DNA of 64,000 nt from Aureimonas sp. Leaf324 (GCF_001423245.1 NZ_LMOH01000026.1:308187-372186); one strand, 5' to 3'; positions 1-8,378 are shown, numbered from the stretch's first letter. Made by a program: numbers and translations. The notes: generated from the sequence alone by a model not told the origin.

Positions 1-1008
1 TTTCCGGTGCCACCCAAAGATCACGGCGGGACGGAGAGAGTCATTCACGATCTCTCCACTGCGCTGCAGGACCTCGGAGTCGAGGTAACGCTATTGGCGC
101 CCGCGGACAGTGCGACCGATGTACCAAGGGTCGGAATCTGGCCGAGTTTGTTTAGCTTGGAAGCGAGTCACGGGACGGTCCCACCCTCGATCCCCGCCGT
201 CCTGGAAGCGGCGCGGCTGGAGGACCTGCGGACGCGCCTCGACGCCTTCGACATCGTGCATTGCCACGGCGAGTTCTTCCACGCGGCGCTCCTTGGCGAG
301 CGCCGCCGGCACAGCCTCACCACCATCCACTGGCGGGTGGACGAGCTCGACCGGGAAATCTTCTTCCGGACCTTCCCGGACCTTCCAGTCGCGGCGATCT
401 CGGGCGCGCAGGAGGCAATGCTCCCGGCCGCCAACCGCGCGGGCGTCGTTCATCACGGCATCGCCGAGGACCGCTACGCGCTGGCGGGCGGCGCGGGCGG
501 CTATCTCGCCTTCGTCGGCCGGATGACCGACCAGAAGCGGCCCGACCGGGCGATCCGGGTGGCCGACGCCGCAGGCCGCCCGATCCGCCTCGCCGGCACG
601 GTCGATGTCGGCAATCCGACCTATTTCGAGCGCGAGGTGCGCCCGCTCCTGTCGGACACGGCGACCTATGTCGGCCCGCTCGGCGACGCGGCCAAGGGCG
701 AGATGCTCGGCGGCGCCGAGGCGCTGCTCTTTCCGATCGACTGGCCGGAGCCCTTCGGCCTCGTGATGATCGAGGCGATGGCCTGTGGCACGCCGGTCGT
801 CGCCTGGGATCGGGGCTCGGTCCGCGAGATCGTCGACGAGGGCGTCACGGGCTTCGTGGTGTCGAGCGAGGCTGAAGCCGTCGAGGCCGTCGCAAAGGCT
901 CGGACGCTCGACCGCGCGGGCGTGCGCCGCCGCTTCGAGGAACGCTTCACCGCCCGCCGCATGGCCGCCGACTACCTCGCCCTCTACCGCAAGCTTCTGG
1001 ACCGCTGA
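1..1008 (+). CDS. GT4 glycosyltransferase, 5' end cut by window
   Basis: Retaining GT-B glycosyltransferase of family 4, probably cytoplasmic and adding a sugar to a surface glycan. The frame is open from the first base of the window; the in-frame GTG at 7 lies inside the usual N-terminal PPK.GGTERV motif of this family, so the true start is upstream and the gene is 5'-truncated by the window edge, not by mutation. The donor-binding C-terminal part shows EPFGLVMIE (the E-x7-E motif) followed by MACGTPVVAWDRGSVREIV, typical of GT4. It ends in TGATG, sharing one base with the next gene, so the two are probably co-translated. The exact sugar and acceptor cannot be read from sequence. Confidence 0.9.
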   Translation, partial: FPVPPKDHGGTERVIHDLSTALQDLGVEVTLLAPADSATDVPRVGIWPSLFSLEASHGTVPPSIPAVLEAARLEDLRTRLDAFDIVHCHGEFFHAALLGERRRHSLTTIHWRVDELDREIFFRTFPDLPVAAISGAQEAMLPAANRAGVVHHGIAEDRYALAGGAGGYLAFVGRMTDQKRPDRAIRVADAAGRPIRLAGTVDVGNPTYFEREVRPLLSDTATYVGPLGDAAKGEMLGGAEALLFPIDWPEPFGLVMIEAMACGTPVVAWDRGSVREIVDEGVTGFVVSSEAEAVEAVAKARTLDRAGVRRRFEERFTARRMAADYLALYRKLLDR

Positions 1009-2204
1009 TGCGCACCGCCCTGATCGCCTGGGACTATCCGCCGGCCCCGAGCGGCCTGTCGACCGCCGCGCGCGAGATCGCCGAAAGCCTCGTCGCATCG
1101 GGCGCCGACGTGACCGTGCTGACGCTCGACCGGCGCGGCGTGTCGGAGGCTGGCGGCGTGCGGATCGTCGGCGCCGAACCCGTTTCGGGCGGCGGCGTCG
1201 CGCGGCTGCGCCTCTACGGCGCGGTCGGGCATCTCGCCGCGCCGCTGGCCGTGCGCCGTGCGATCCTTGCCGAGCACGCCCGACGCCCGTTCGACGTCGT
1301 CGAGGCGACGAACTGGTACGCGCCCGCCTGCCTACTCGCCCGCCGCCCGCCCATGGCGCTCGTCACGCGCAACTCGACGCCGGCCGCCTTCTCGCGCGAG
1401 ACGGCGGACACCTTGCGCGACCGGCTCGACGGCTGGGCGGCCGACCGGCTGGAGGCGCGGCAGGCGCGCGGCAGCCACGGGCTCATCTCCAACACCGCCG
1501 ACCACGGGCGGCGCATCGCGGCCGAATACGGGCTGGTCGAGGGCGACCGGCCGCATGCCGTGATCGGCCTCAGCCTCGCGCCCGCCATGCTGGCCCGCGC
1601 GCGGGCGGCGGGTTATCCCGCCGCCGCCGACGGCGAGCCGATCCGCCTTCTTTTCGTCGGGCGGCCGGAGCACCGCAAGGGCTTCGATGCGATCCTCGGG
1701 GCGGTGGAGATCCTCGGCCGCGAGGCGGACGCCGGCGCCCTGCCCCCATTCGAGGTCCGGCTGGCCGGCGTCGACGGGGCGGCGCTCGACGGCGTGGCGG
1801 CAGGGCCCCGCGCGCGCCTCCTGCCGCTCGGCCGCCTGCACGAGGACGATCTCGCGCGCGAATACGAGGCGGCGCACGCGGTCCTCGCCCCGTCGCGCTA
1901 CGAGAGCTTCGGCCTCGTCTACCAGGAGGGCATGGCCTACGGCCGGCCGATGGTGGCCTCGATGGAGGACGCTAGCGCCCGCGAGTTCGTGGGCGCGACG
2001 GGGGCCGGCGCCATGGCGCGCGAGACGACCGGGCCCGCGCTCGCCGAGGCGCTGCGCCCGGTGATCGCCGAGCCCGGCGTGCGCGAGACCCTGCGCCAGC
2101 GTGCGCTGACGGCGGCCGGCCGCTTCACCCGCGAGACGCTGGGGCGGGAGACGCTGGCGCTCTACGAGGAGGCCGTCGCGCGCTTTCAGTCGCGAAAGGG
2201 CTGA
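1008..2204 (+). CDS. GT4 glycosyltransferase
   Basis: Second GT4-type glycosyltransferase, 398 residues, a normal length for the family. The N-terminus LIAWDYPPAPSGLSTAARE carries the glycine loop of the acceptor domain. The donor domain has LLFVGRPEHRKGFDAIL and the ESFGLVYQE form of the E-x7-E motif near residue 300. ATG at 1008 overlaps the upstream stop by one base, which fixes the start and implies coupling. The 3' end overlaps by 19 bp the convergent gene that ends at 2186. Substrate unknown. Role in the same surface-glycan pathway as its neighbours is inferred from context. Confidence 0.9.
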   Translation: MRTALIAWDYPPAPSGLSTAAREIAESLVASGADVTVLTLDRRGVSEAGGVRIVGAEPVSGGGVARLRLYGAVGHLAAPLAVRRAILAEHARRPFDVVEATNWYAPACLLARRPPMALVTRNSTPAAFSRETADTLRDRLDGWAADRLEARQARGSHGLISNTADHGRRIAAEYGLVEGDRPHAVIGLSLAPAMLARARAAGYPAAADGEPIRLLFVGRPEHRKGFDAILGAVEILGREADAGALPPFEVRLAGVDGAALDGVAAGPRARLLPLGRLHEDDLAREYEAAHAVLAPSRYESFGLVYQEGMAYGRPMVASMEDASAREFVGATGAGAMARETTGPALAEALRPVIAEPGVRETLRQRALTAAGRFTRETLGRETLALYEEAVARFQSRKG

Positions 2205-3151
2205 AGCAGCGCGTCCTCCTCCTCGAGCCGCCCGCCACCGGGTTCCATCGCCTCGTAGGCGCGCGAACGGGTCTCGACCCGCGCGAGCGACAGATGGTGG
2301 TCGATCGCCCCGTGCAGCGCGACGAGACTGCGCTGCCACGGCCGGTCCGGCCGCTCGTGGACGCGGCCGGCATAGCGGACCTCGCGTCGGTTGAGCCGGT
2401 ACTGCGTATCGGGAAAGAGGTCGGCGAGCCGGCCGTCGACGAGATTGCGCCGCGGCAGGCCGATCGACACGGCGCCGCCCGCCTCGGCCAGCCTTGCGAG
2501 CGCCGGGAGAAGCGCGGCTGTGCCCGGCGCCAGCGTCTCGTCGGTGTCGAGTTGCAGCATCCAGCGCGCGGGCGAGAGATCCTGCAGCGCGTTGCGCTGG
2601 GCGGCGAAATCACCCGCCATCGGACGGCGCGCGACGAGAATGCCGGGCTCCGGCGTGAGGGCCGGCCCCTCGCCGTCGGCAAGGATCACGATCGAGGCGC
2701 CCGTCGCCCGGTGCGGGCGGAGCATCTCCAGCGCCGCCTCCCATTCTCCGGCACGGCACATCAGCCCGATCGCGATGGGGTCTGCGCCGTTTTCATCGAG
2801 ATCGTCGAGATCGGCCTCGGCCGCAAGGCCGGCGTGTGGATGGGCCAGCGCCGCGCGCTGCGCGGCATCCGCCGGCGTTGCGGCGCGACGCCAGCGCGTG
2901 GCGGCGGTGCGAGCCGTGAAGATGTCGAGCCCGTACGGGGCGGCCCGGTCGAGTTGGAACCGTTCGGCGCCCATCGCCTCCTCCAGATGCGCCAGCGCGT
3001 CCGCCCCCTCCGCCCGATCGGTCAGGACGCCGCAGAAGCCGCAGGCGAGCGCAAAACGCCGCGTGGCACCGTCCGGCCAGAACAAGTGCCGGTCGCTCGG
3101 CGCAAGCGCCCGGCCGCCGCACAGGAAGCAGCGCGGCGCGGGTGCGCTCAC
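2186..3151 (-). CDS. GT2 glycosyltransferase with Cys-rich N-terminus
   Basis: A protein of 321 residues. The first 40 residues hold two Cys pairs, CFLCGG and CGFCG, which look like a small zinc-ribbon-type element. The rest resembles GT2 enzymes of the WaaE/lipopolysaccharide type: FAAQRNALQ, then WMLQLDTDETLAP with an Asp-x-Asp metal/nucleotide motif, then YRLNRREVRYAGRVHE. The start is a GTG at 3151 that overlaps the stop of the GT29 gene as GTGA; the frame continues open upstream, but that part is the shadow of the GT29 gene. The Cys-rich head on a GT2 enzyme is uncommon and its role is unknown. Confidence 0.8.
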   Translation of the reverse strand: MSAPAPRCFLCGGRALAPSDRHLFWPDGATRRFALACGFCGVLTDRAEGADALAHLEEAMGAERFQLDRAAPYGLDIFTARTAATRWRRAATPADAAQRAALAHPHAGLAAEADLDDLDENGADPIAIGLMCRAGEWEAALEMLRPHRATGASIVILADGEGPALTPEPGILVARRPMAGDFAAQRNALQDLSPARWMLQLDTDETLAPGTAALLPALARLAEAGGAVSIGLPRRNLVDGRLADLFPDTQYRLNRREVRYAGRVHERPDRPWQRSLVALHGAIDHHLSLARVETRSRAYEAMEPGGGRLEEEDALLQPFRD

Positions 3152-3792
3152 GCGGCGAGCGAGGCGGCGAGCGGATGGAGGCGCAGAAGGCCGCCCGCGG
3201 CCATCGCCTCGAACCAGCGCCGCTCGCGCGCCCAGTCGTGACCGTCCCAGCCCGCAAAGCCGAAGCCGTGGACGTCGATCTCCACCATGCCGCCGTAGCG
3301 GCGCAGGAGATGGAGCGATACGAGGAAGCCGGTGCTCGGCGGCGGCGTCGGGCCGCCGGGCGTGTGGATCAGCGCCGCCGCCTCGCGGTGGACGGCGACG
3401 GGCAGAAGCGTGACGGGCCGGCCGAGCGGGCGGAGCCGCGCCTCCGCCTCGTCGGTCCAGTCGCGCCCGTCCTCGTTCTCCGGGCGGGCCGAGGCCGGCT
3501 TGCGGGGAAAAGGAAACAGAAAGGTCTCGGCGGCCCGCACCGCGGGACGATCGAGGAAGCCCGGATCGTCCAGCCACTCGCGCATCTGCCCGCCGTGATT
3601 GACGAGGGCGAGATGGGTCACGCGGCGCCCCGCACGGGTCCCGAAGCCGGCGGCGTTGTTGAAGCGCACCACCCAGTCGGCGGCGTCGATCGCCGCGCCG
3701 CAATCGCCGAGTTCCGGCGCGTTGCCGACGATCGCGATGCGACGAGGGGTTCGGCGCAGGGGCGAAGGCCCGCCACGCGGCATGTCCGACAT
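3148..3792 (-). CDS. GT29 (sialyltransferase-like) glycosyltransferase
   Basis: A 214-residue protein from ATG at 3792 (a further ATG lies at 3783, and an upstream in-frame ATG at 3891 adds a poor-looking leader). It carries RRIAIVGNAPELGD...AIDAADWVVRFNNA near residues 17-48, which matches the L-sialylmotif pattern of family GT29, and a later PSTGFLVSLHLLRRYGG plus VHGFGF...H segment matching the second motif. Bacterial GT29-like proteins occur in Hyphomicrobiales polysaccharide loci, but their donor need not be CMP-sialic acid. It is translationally coupled to the following GT2 gene by a GTGA overlap. Confidence 0.78.
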   Translation of the reverse strand: MSDMPRGGPSPLRRTPRRIAIVGNAPELGDCGAAIDAADWVVRFNNAAGFGTRAGRRVTHLALVNHGGQMREWLDDPGFLDRPAVRAAETFLFPFPRKPASARPENEDGRDWTDEAEARLRPLGRPVTLLPVAVHREAAALIHTPGGPTPPPSTGFLVSLHLLRRYGGMVEIDVHGFGFAGWDGHDWARERRWFEAMAAGGLLRLHPLAASLAA

Positions 3793-3975
3793 CAGCCCGT
3801 CCTCGTTCCCGTCCGCCTCCCCGCTACATGCCCTCGTGCGGCCGGCCGGGAAGGGCCCGGCTGCGTCACTTTGCGCAGGTTGCGATGACAAATGCGAAGG
3901 GAGCCATAGATTTCTCTCCCTCGCATTCGGCCGAACGGGGGTTCGGCGCGGGAGACCCGAGGGGAACGCTCAACC

Positions 3976-5118
3976 GTGCCGAAGCCGATCACCTTCTTCG
4001 TCCATCACCAGGGCCGCGGCCACGCCAACCGCACCATGGCGCTGGTGTCCGAGTTCTCGCGCGACCGGCCGGTCTCGGTGATGACGGCGGGGCCGCACCT
4101 CTTCGACGGCTTCTCACGCGACATCGAGATCGTGCCGCTGCCCAACATGATCGGCGCGGCGGTGCCGACGCCGCGCCTTTACGCCGAGCCGACGCCGCAG
4201 GTGATGCACTGCGTGCCGCTCGGCCTTGCCGAGATGCGGCGCACGATGCGCACCATCCTCGACCATCTCGACGAGCGCGAGGTCGGGCTCTTCGTGGTGG
4301 ACGTCTCGTCCGAGATCGCGCTCCTGTCGCGCATCGCGAGCGTTCCCGCCGTCCAGATCCGCATGCACGGCGACCGCTCCGACATCGGCCACATCGGCTC
4401 CTACGAGGCCTCGGTCGGCATGCTCGCGCCCTTCGACGAGCGGCTGGAGCAGGACGACTATCCCGCGCATCTGCGCGCCAAGACCTTCTATTCCGGGGGC
4501 CTGTGCACCACGCTCGACGCGGTGCCGGAGAAGGCCGAGGCGCGTCGCCGCCTCGGGCTCGACCCGGCCCGCGAAATCATCGTGACGGTGACGGGCGGCG
4601 GCGGCAGCGGCACCCCTTACGCGCCCCTCACCGTGGCGGCCCGCGCCGCGCCCGACGCGCTCTGGCTGACGCTCGGCCCCACCCACCGCGAGGGCCACGA
4701 GACGGATTTCGCCAACCTCACCGAGCTCGGCTGGGTGCCCGGCGTGACCGACTATCTCGCGGCCGCCGACATCGTGATCGCGTCGGCCGGCGACAACACG
4801 ATCCACGAGGTCGCACGCGTCGGCGCCCGGCTCATCGTCATGCCGGAATGGCGCTATTTCGGCGAGCAGACGCGCAAGGCCGAGGCGCTGGTGAAGCTCG
4901 GCGCGGCGGTGACCGCACCGATCTGGCCGGGCGATCTCGCCGGCTGGCAGGCACTGCTGGCTGAGGCCCGTGCCCTCGACGGCGAGGCGATCCGTACGCT
5001 CCACGAGCCGGACGCCGCCCGGCGCGCCGCCGGCTGGCTGGAAGGGCTGACGGACGAGCTCTGGGAGGGCGCGAAGAGCCGGGACGAGGCGGCCCCCGCC
5101 CTCAAGGTCGTCGGATGA
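3976..5118 (+). CDS. MurG-like GT-B glycosyltransferase
   Basis: A 380-residue GT-B fold protein. Starts with FFVHHQGRGHANRTMALVSE, the glycine-rich HxxGRGHxxR-type loop of MurG/GT28-like enzymes. The C-terminal half has VTGGGGSGTPYAP, then LGWVPGVTDYLAAADIVIASAGDNTIHEVARVG, the usual donor-binding block of GT1/GT28 enzymes. GTG at 3976 is the first start in frame after the stop region and is preceded by a GAGGGGA stretch about ten bases upstream. It is followed after 7 bp by the small GT-A gene, so the two probably share a transcript. It is not the peptidoglycan MurG itself: it lacks a cell-wall context and the sequence is divergent. Confidence 0.82.
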   Translation: MPKPITFFVHHQGRGHANRTMALVSEFSRDRPVSVMTAGPHLFDGFSRDIEIVPLPNMIGAAVPTPRLYAEPTPQVMHCVPLGLAEMRRTMRTILDHLDEREVGLFVVDVSSEIALLSRIASVPAVQIRMHGDRSDIGHIGSYEASVGMLAPFDERLEQDDYPAHLRAKTFYSGGLCTTLDAVPEKAEARRRLGLDPAREIIVTVTGGGGSGTPYAPLTVAARAAPDALWLTLGPTHREGHETDFANLTELGWVPGVTDYLAAADIVIASAGDNTIHEVARVGARLIVMPEWRYFGEQTRKAEALVKLGAAVTAPIWPGDLAGWQALLAEARALDGEAIRTLHEPDAARRAAGWLEGLTDELWEGAKSRDEAAPALKVVG

Positions 5119-5125
5119 TCCCGGC

Positions 5126-5776
5126 ATGGCGACGCTTCTGACGGTGCTTCGCGGCGGTGGCCGCTACGACGCGCGCTGGGTCGAACGGCTGGCGCGCGGC
5201 ACGCGGCGCTTCGCCCCCGCCTTCACCCGCATCCTCTGCCTCACCGACATGGATCTTCGCGTCGAGGGCGTCGAGCCCGTGCCGCTTCGGCACGACTGGC
5301 CCGTCTGGTGGTCCAAGATGGAGGCCTTCCGGCCGGGCCTCGCCACCGGCACCACGGTGCTCTGCGACCTCGACACGGTGTTTGCGGGCGACGCCTCGGC
5401 GCTCGCCGAGCCGGGCCTTTGCGCGATGGAGGACTATTTCCTGAAGGGCCGCGTCTCCACCGCGCTCCTGCGCTGGGACGGCGACGAACTCAGCCCCCTC
5501 TACGAGACCTTCGCGGCCGACCCGGAGCGCTGGATGCAGCCGGGCTCCTGCGGCGCCGTGCCCAACAGCGTCCACGGCGACCAGGTCGTGGTGGATCATC
5601 TCCTGCGGCGCGAGGACCGGGTGCCGCCCTTCCTGCAGGCACGCCATCCCGGCCTTCTCGACTTCTACGATCCCACAACGGAGCGGCCCGGCCCCGTCGT
5701 GATCTTCATCGGCCAGTCCAAGCCCGACCTTGCGGGCGAGCCGATCGCCTCGCTCTGGCGGGGCGAAGCCGGCTGA
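5126..5776 (+). CDS. small GT-A type glycosyltransferase-like protein
   Basis: A 216-residue protein resembling nucleotide-diphospho-sugar transferases of the GT-A fold. It has FTRILCLTDMDL, then PVWWSKMEAFRPG, then TTVLCDLDTVFAGD, where DLD is the probable metal-binding motif, and a later VHGDQVVVDHLL segment. These features are seen in small alphaproteobacterial glycosyltransferases of GT8-like type. It begins 7 bp after the MurG-like gene and its stop abuts the stop of the convergent glutaredoxin gene with no intergenic space. Substrate unknown. Confidence 0.72.
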   Translation: MATLLTVLRGGGRYDARWVERLARGTRRFAPAFTRILCLTDMDLRVEGVEPVPLRHDWPVWWSKMEAFRPGLATGTTVLCDLDTVFAGDASALAEPGLCAMEDYFLKGRVSTALLRWDGDELSPLYETFAADPERWMQPGSCGAVPNSVHGDQVVVDHLLRREDRVPPFLQARHPGLLDFYDPTTERPGPVVIFIGQSKPDLAGEPIASLWRGEAG

Positions 5777-6544
5777 TCACAGGAACGCGTGCGCGCCCAT
5801 CCAGAGCGCCATCGCGACCATCATCACGTTCTCGGTGAGCGAAACGAAACCGAGCGGCACGTTGGACGAGCCGCCGACGCAGGCGCATTTCAGCTCGCGT
5901 TTGTCGACATAGACCGCCTTGAACACCGAGACCGCGCCCACCGTGCCGATGAAGAGGGCGACCGGCACGGACACGAACGTCAGGGCGCCCGCCAGCATCA
6001 GGATGCCCGCGAGCCCTTCGGCGAAGGGGTAGATGTAGGAATAGGGCACCCAGCGCTTGGCCAGGAGATCGTAGTTCAGGAACATCGTCGCGAAGGTCTC
6101 GACGTTCTGCAGCTTCTGGACGGCGAGAAGGCACATGGCGACCGCGATGAACCATTCCACCGTGCGCGCGGCGAACGGCGTGCCGAGGGCGGCATAGGCG
6201 ATCGCGAGCGCCATCAGCGCGCTCATGGCGAAGATCGCGATCACCGGCTTGTAGGTGGTCGCCTTGGGATCGGCGACGGGCTTGCCGAAGTAGCGGCGCG
6301 TGTCGTCGTAGCCGCCGATCCGCTCCCCGTCGATGAAGATCTGCGGCGTCGTCTTCACGCCGTGCTCGGCCTTGAACGCGTCCACCGCCTCGCGCGTGCG
6401 CAAGGGATGGTCCTCCACCTCGAAACCCTGTCGCTTCAGGAGATCGAGCGCCTTCAACCCGTAAGGACAGGTGTGCGTCTCCATCACCATGCGATGGATC
6501 GCGGCGCGGCGGGGGCTGGCGGTGGGGGAGATGGCGGCGGACAT
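5777..6544 (-). CDS. monothiol glutaredoxin fused to MauE/DoxX-like membrane domain
   Basis: A 255-residue two-part protein. The N-terminal part is glutaredoxin: ETHTCPYGLKAL supplies one active-site Cys (CPYG, so the second Cys of the usual CPYC is absent), followed by TTPQIFIDGERIGGYDD. The C-terminal part has about four hydrophobic membrane segments and a KCACVGG motif with two Cys after the third, as in MauE/DoxX-type redox membrane proteins. ATG at 6544 was chosen because the upstream in-frame ATG at 6607 lies inside the operator. The gene is transcribed from the MerR-type promoter at 6589-6620, so metal or thiol stress control is likely. The substrate and direction of electron flow are unknown. 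Confidence 0.8.
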   Translation of the reverse strand: MSAAISPTASPRRAAIHRMVMETHTCPYGLKALDLLKRQGFEVEDHPLRTREAVDAFKAEHGVKTTPQIFIDGERIGGYDDTRRYFGKPVADPKATTYKPVIAIFAMSALMALAIAYAALGTPFAARTVEWFIAVAMCLLAVQKLQNVETFATMFLNYDLLAKRWVPYSYIYPFAEGLAGILMLAGALTFVSVPVALFIGTVGAVSVFKAVYVDKRELKCACVGGSSNVPLGFVSLTENVMMVAMALWMGAHAFL

Positions 6545-6588
6545 CGGGGCGGCTTTCGCAAGGGATGGCAGGAAGGAGGGCCGCACCC

Positions 6589-6620
6589 GATATAGGGTCC
6601 GTACCATGGTACGGAGTCAA
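6589..6620 (-). promoter_or_regulatory. MerR-type promoter and operator of the glutaredoxin/MauE gene
   Basis: Reading the minus strand: a -35 TTGACT (6620-6615), a perfect 16-bp palindrome CCGTACCATGGTACGG (6614-6599), and a -10 TATATC (6594-6589). The spacer is 20 bp (19 if the -10 is read one base earlier), the stretched spacing typical of MerR-activated promoters. The TTGACTCCGTAC arm is the same as in classical mercury-resistance operators. The regulator gene lies immediately beyond on the plus strand, so the site probably controls both genes. Confidence 0.82.
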
Positions 6621-6623
6621 GCG

Positions 6624-7034
6624 ATGACGGGATGGACGATCGGGGGCCTCGCTGCGGAGGCCGGCATCGGGGTCGAGACGGTGCGCTTCTACCAGCGCCG
6701 CGGCCTCCTCGATGAGCCCGAGCGCCCCGCGGGCGGCGGGTCGGCGGGCGGGCACCGCCGCTACGGCGAGCGGGATGCCGAACGCCTGCGCTTCATCCGC
6801 GCCGCCAAGGTCGCCGGGTTCACGCTGGGCGAGATCGCCGAGCTTCTGCGGCTCGACGCGGTCCGGGACCGGCCCCGCGCGCGCGAACTCGCCGAGGCGC
6901 GGGTGCGGGCGCTGGACGAGCGCATCGGCGAGCTGACCGCCGCGCGCGACCGGCTGCAGCATCTGGCCGCCGCCTGCCGCGGGGGGACGGACGGCCCCTG
7001 CCCGATCGTCTCCTCGCTGGCCGGGGGCGGCTGA
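6624..7034 (+). CDS. MerR-family metal-responsive regulator
   Basis: A 136-residue MerR-family protein. The winged HTH begins TIGGLAAEAGIGVETVRFYQRRGLL (residues 5-29), then the wing HRRYGERDAERLRFI and a dimer helix. The C-terminal loop has Cys118 and Cys126 in a C-x7-C spacing, ending CPIVSSL. That spacing resembles CueR, while the operator resembles that of Hg-MerR; there is no Cys at the position of MerR Cys82. Metal specificity is therefore open (Cu/Ag-type, Hg or another soft metal). Start chosen at ATG 6624, because the ATG at 6606 sits inside the operator palindrome. Divergent from the glutaredoxin/MauE gene. Confidence 0.85.
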   Translation: MTGWTIGGLAAEAGIGVETVRFYQRRGLLDEPERPAGGGSAGGHRRYGERDAERLRFIRAAKVAGFTLGEIAELLRLDAVRDRPRARELAEARVRALDERIGELTAARDRLQHLAAACRGGTDGPCPIVSSLAGGG

Positions 7035-7123
7035 AGGCATCTGCCGCATTGCCGCAGCCGCGCATCGATTCCCCGGCGTCGTCGTTGCACGGCCAAGCCA
7101 ACAACCCGTCCGAGGCCAGAGCC

Positions 7124-7627
7124 ATGAGCGAGACCGCCGAGAAGATCGATCCGAAGCTTTGGGAAAGCGTGAAGACGAAGGTGACCAAGGGCGCCAAGGG
7201 CGGGAAGCCGGGGCAGTGGTCCGCCCGCAAGGCGCAGCTTGCCGTCCACGAGTACAAGGAGGAAGGCGGCGGCTACAAGGGCGAGAAGTCCGACGACAAC
7301 AGCCTGCACCAGTGGTCGCAAGAGGACTGGGGCACGAAGTCCGGCCGGACAAGCGGCCAGACCGGCGAGCGCTACCTGCCCAAGAAGGCGCGCGAGCACC
7401 TGACGAAGGAAGAGTACGAGCGCACCACCGCCAAGAAGCGCCGCGACACGAAGAAGGGCGAGCAGTTCTCGGCCCAGCCGAAGGATATCGCGAAAAAGGC
7501 CGCCCCGTTCCGCAAGCACGGCCACGAGGCGACGAAGGCCGAACTTTATGCCGAGGCGAAGAAGCGCGGCATCGACGGCCGCTCCACCATGACCAAGGCC
7601 GAGCTCGCAAAGGCGCTGGCGGCCTGA
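7124..7627 (+). CDS. DUF5872-like basic protein with C-terminal Rho-N/SAP-like helix
   Basis: A 167-residue, Lys-rich protein. The N-terminal 100 residues (WESVKTKVTKGAKGGKPGQW, then SARKAQL, QEDWGTKSG and ERYLPKKAREHL) match the small DUF5872 type found in many bacteria and viruses. The C-terminal 30 residues, ATKAELYAEAKKRGIDGRS and MTKAELAKAL, look like a Rho-N/SAP/HeH-type DNA-binding helix pair. Start ATG at 7124 follows CCGAGGCCAGAGCC. The molecular function is unknown; nucleic-acid binding is inferred from the basic composition and the C-terminal helix. Confidence 0.7.
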   Translation: MSETAEKIDPKLWESVKTKVTKGAKGGKPGQWSARKAQLAVHEYKEEGGGYKGEKSDDNSLHQWSQEDWGTKSGRTSGQTGERYLPKKAREHLTKEEYERTTAKKRRDTKKGEQFSAQPKDIAKKAAPFRKHGHEATKAELYAEAKKRGIDGRSTMTKAELAKALAA

Positions 7628-7799
7628 GAGCCCGTCCGGAACACCTCCGGCTAAAGGATCGGCGAGGGATGTTCGTCGCCCACGAGGCGCCGAACGCGGT
7701 CGATGCCGGCGGCGTCAGTGAGGATCGGCAACGAAATGGGTAGCGGAGAGCACCGCCGCGCCGACCCGGCGGACTTTTCGGGTGGGATCTGGAAGCCGC

Positions 7800-8234
7800 C
7801 TAGAAGTCGCCGAGGCTGAGTTGCGGCGACGGCGGGGCCCGGCGCCTCGCCGTTGCCGGCTTGATCGGGGGTTTCGCAGATGCCTTCGGCAGGGGCGCCG
7901 GGCGGCGCATGCGCTGGAGCGCGGCGTCGCGCGCCTTGGCTTCCGGTGCCTCCGGGTTTTCGGTCAGCCACTTGCCGCGCTTGATGACCTCGTTCACCCG
8001 GCCTTGGTTGACACCGAGCTGGAAGGCGATCTCCTGCTGGGTCTGGCCGGTGGTCTCGTGCAGATGCAGGATCTGGCGCGCGAGCTCGGGCGTCATCTTG
8101 CGCCCCGTCACCCGGCGGGCGGGATTGAGCGAGCGCTTGGCCTTGTCGCGCTTGCGCAGCAATTCCAGGACATCGAGCGCCGAGCGCAGGCCGTGCGCCT
8201 TCAGCGCGTCCTCGAACTCCTTCAGCGTCGTCAC
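7800..8234 (-). CDS. HTH-domain protein of unknown function
   Basis: A 144-residue basic protein. Residues 48-90 contain a helix-turn-helix: TPELARQILHLHETTG, then QTQQEIAFQLGVNQGRVNEV, like Sigma70-region-4 or resolvase-type HTHs that search DNA by sequence. The C-terminal 40 residues are Pro/Ala/Arg-rich and probably disordered, ending in LSLGDF. ATG at 8234 is the only good start. No enzyme domain is visible, so it may be a small DNA-binding regulator. The flanking genes are unrelated, and the family was not recognised. Confidence 0.6.
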   Translation of the reverse strand: MTTLKEFEDALKAHGLRSALDVLELLRKRDKAKRSLNPARRVTGRKMTPELARQILHLHETTGQTQQEIAFQLGVNQGRVNEVIKRGKWLTENPEAPEAKARDAALQRMRRPAPLPKASAKPPIKPATARRRAPPSPQLSLGDF

Positions 8235-8378
8235 GACCGCCTCCCACGAACCGGGGTTTCAGGAAGGAAACTGAGGCGTTTCAACCGGTTCTTCAAGGGC
8301 AAGGGTCGCGGGAGCCTTCCAGTGGCCCCAACGCTCGCGTATGCGCGGGGGAACGACACGGAGCCCGGAGACGCCACG

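Noticed and set aside
91-1098. Minus-strand open frame of 335 residues opposite the first GT4 gene
   Set aside because: Shadow of a well-supported glycosyltransferase.
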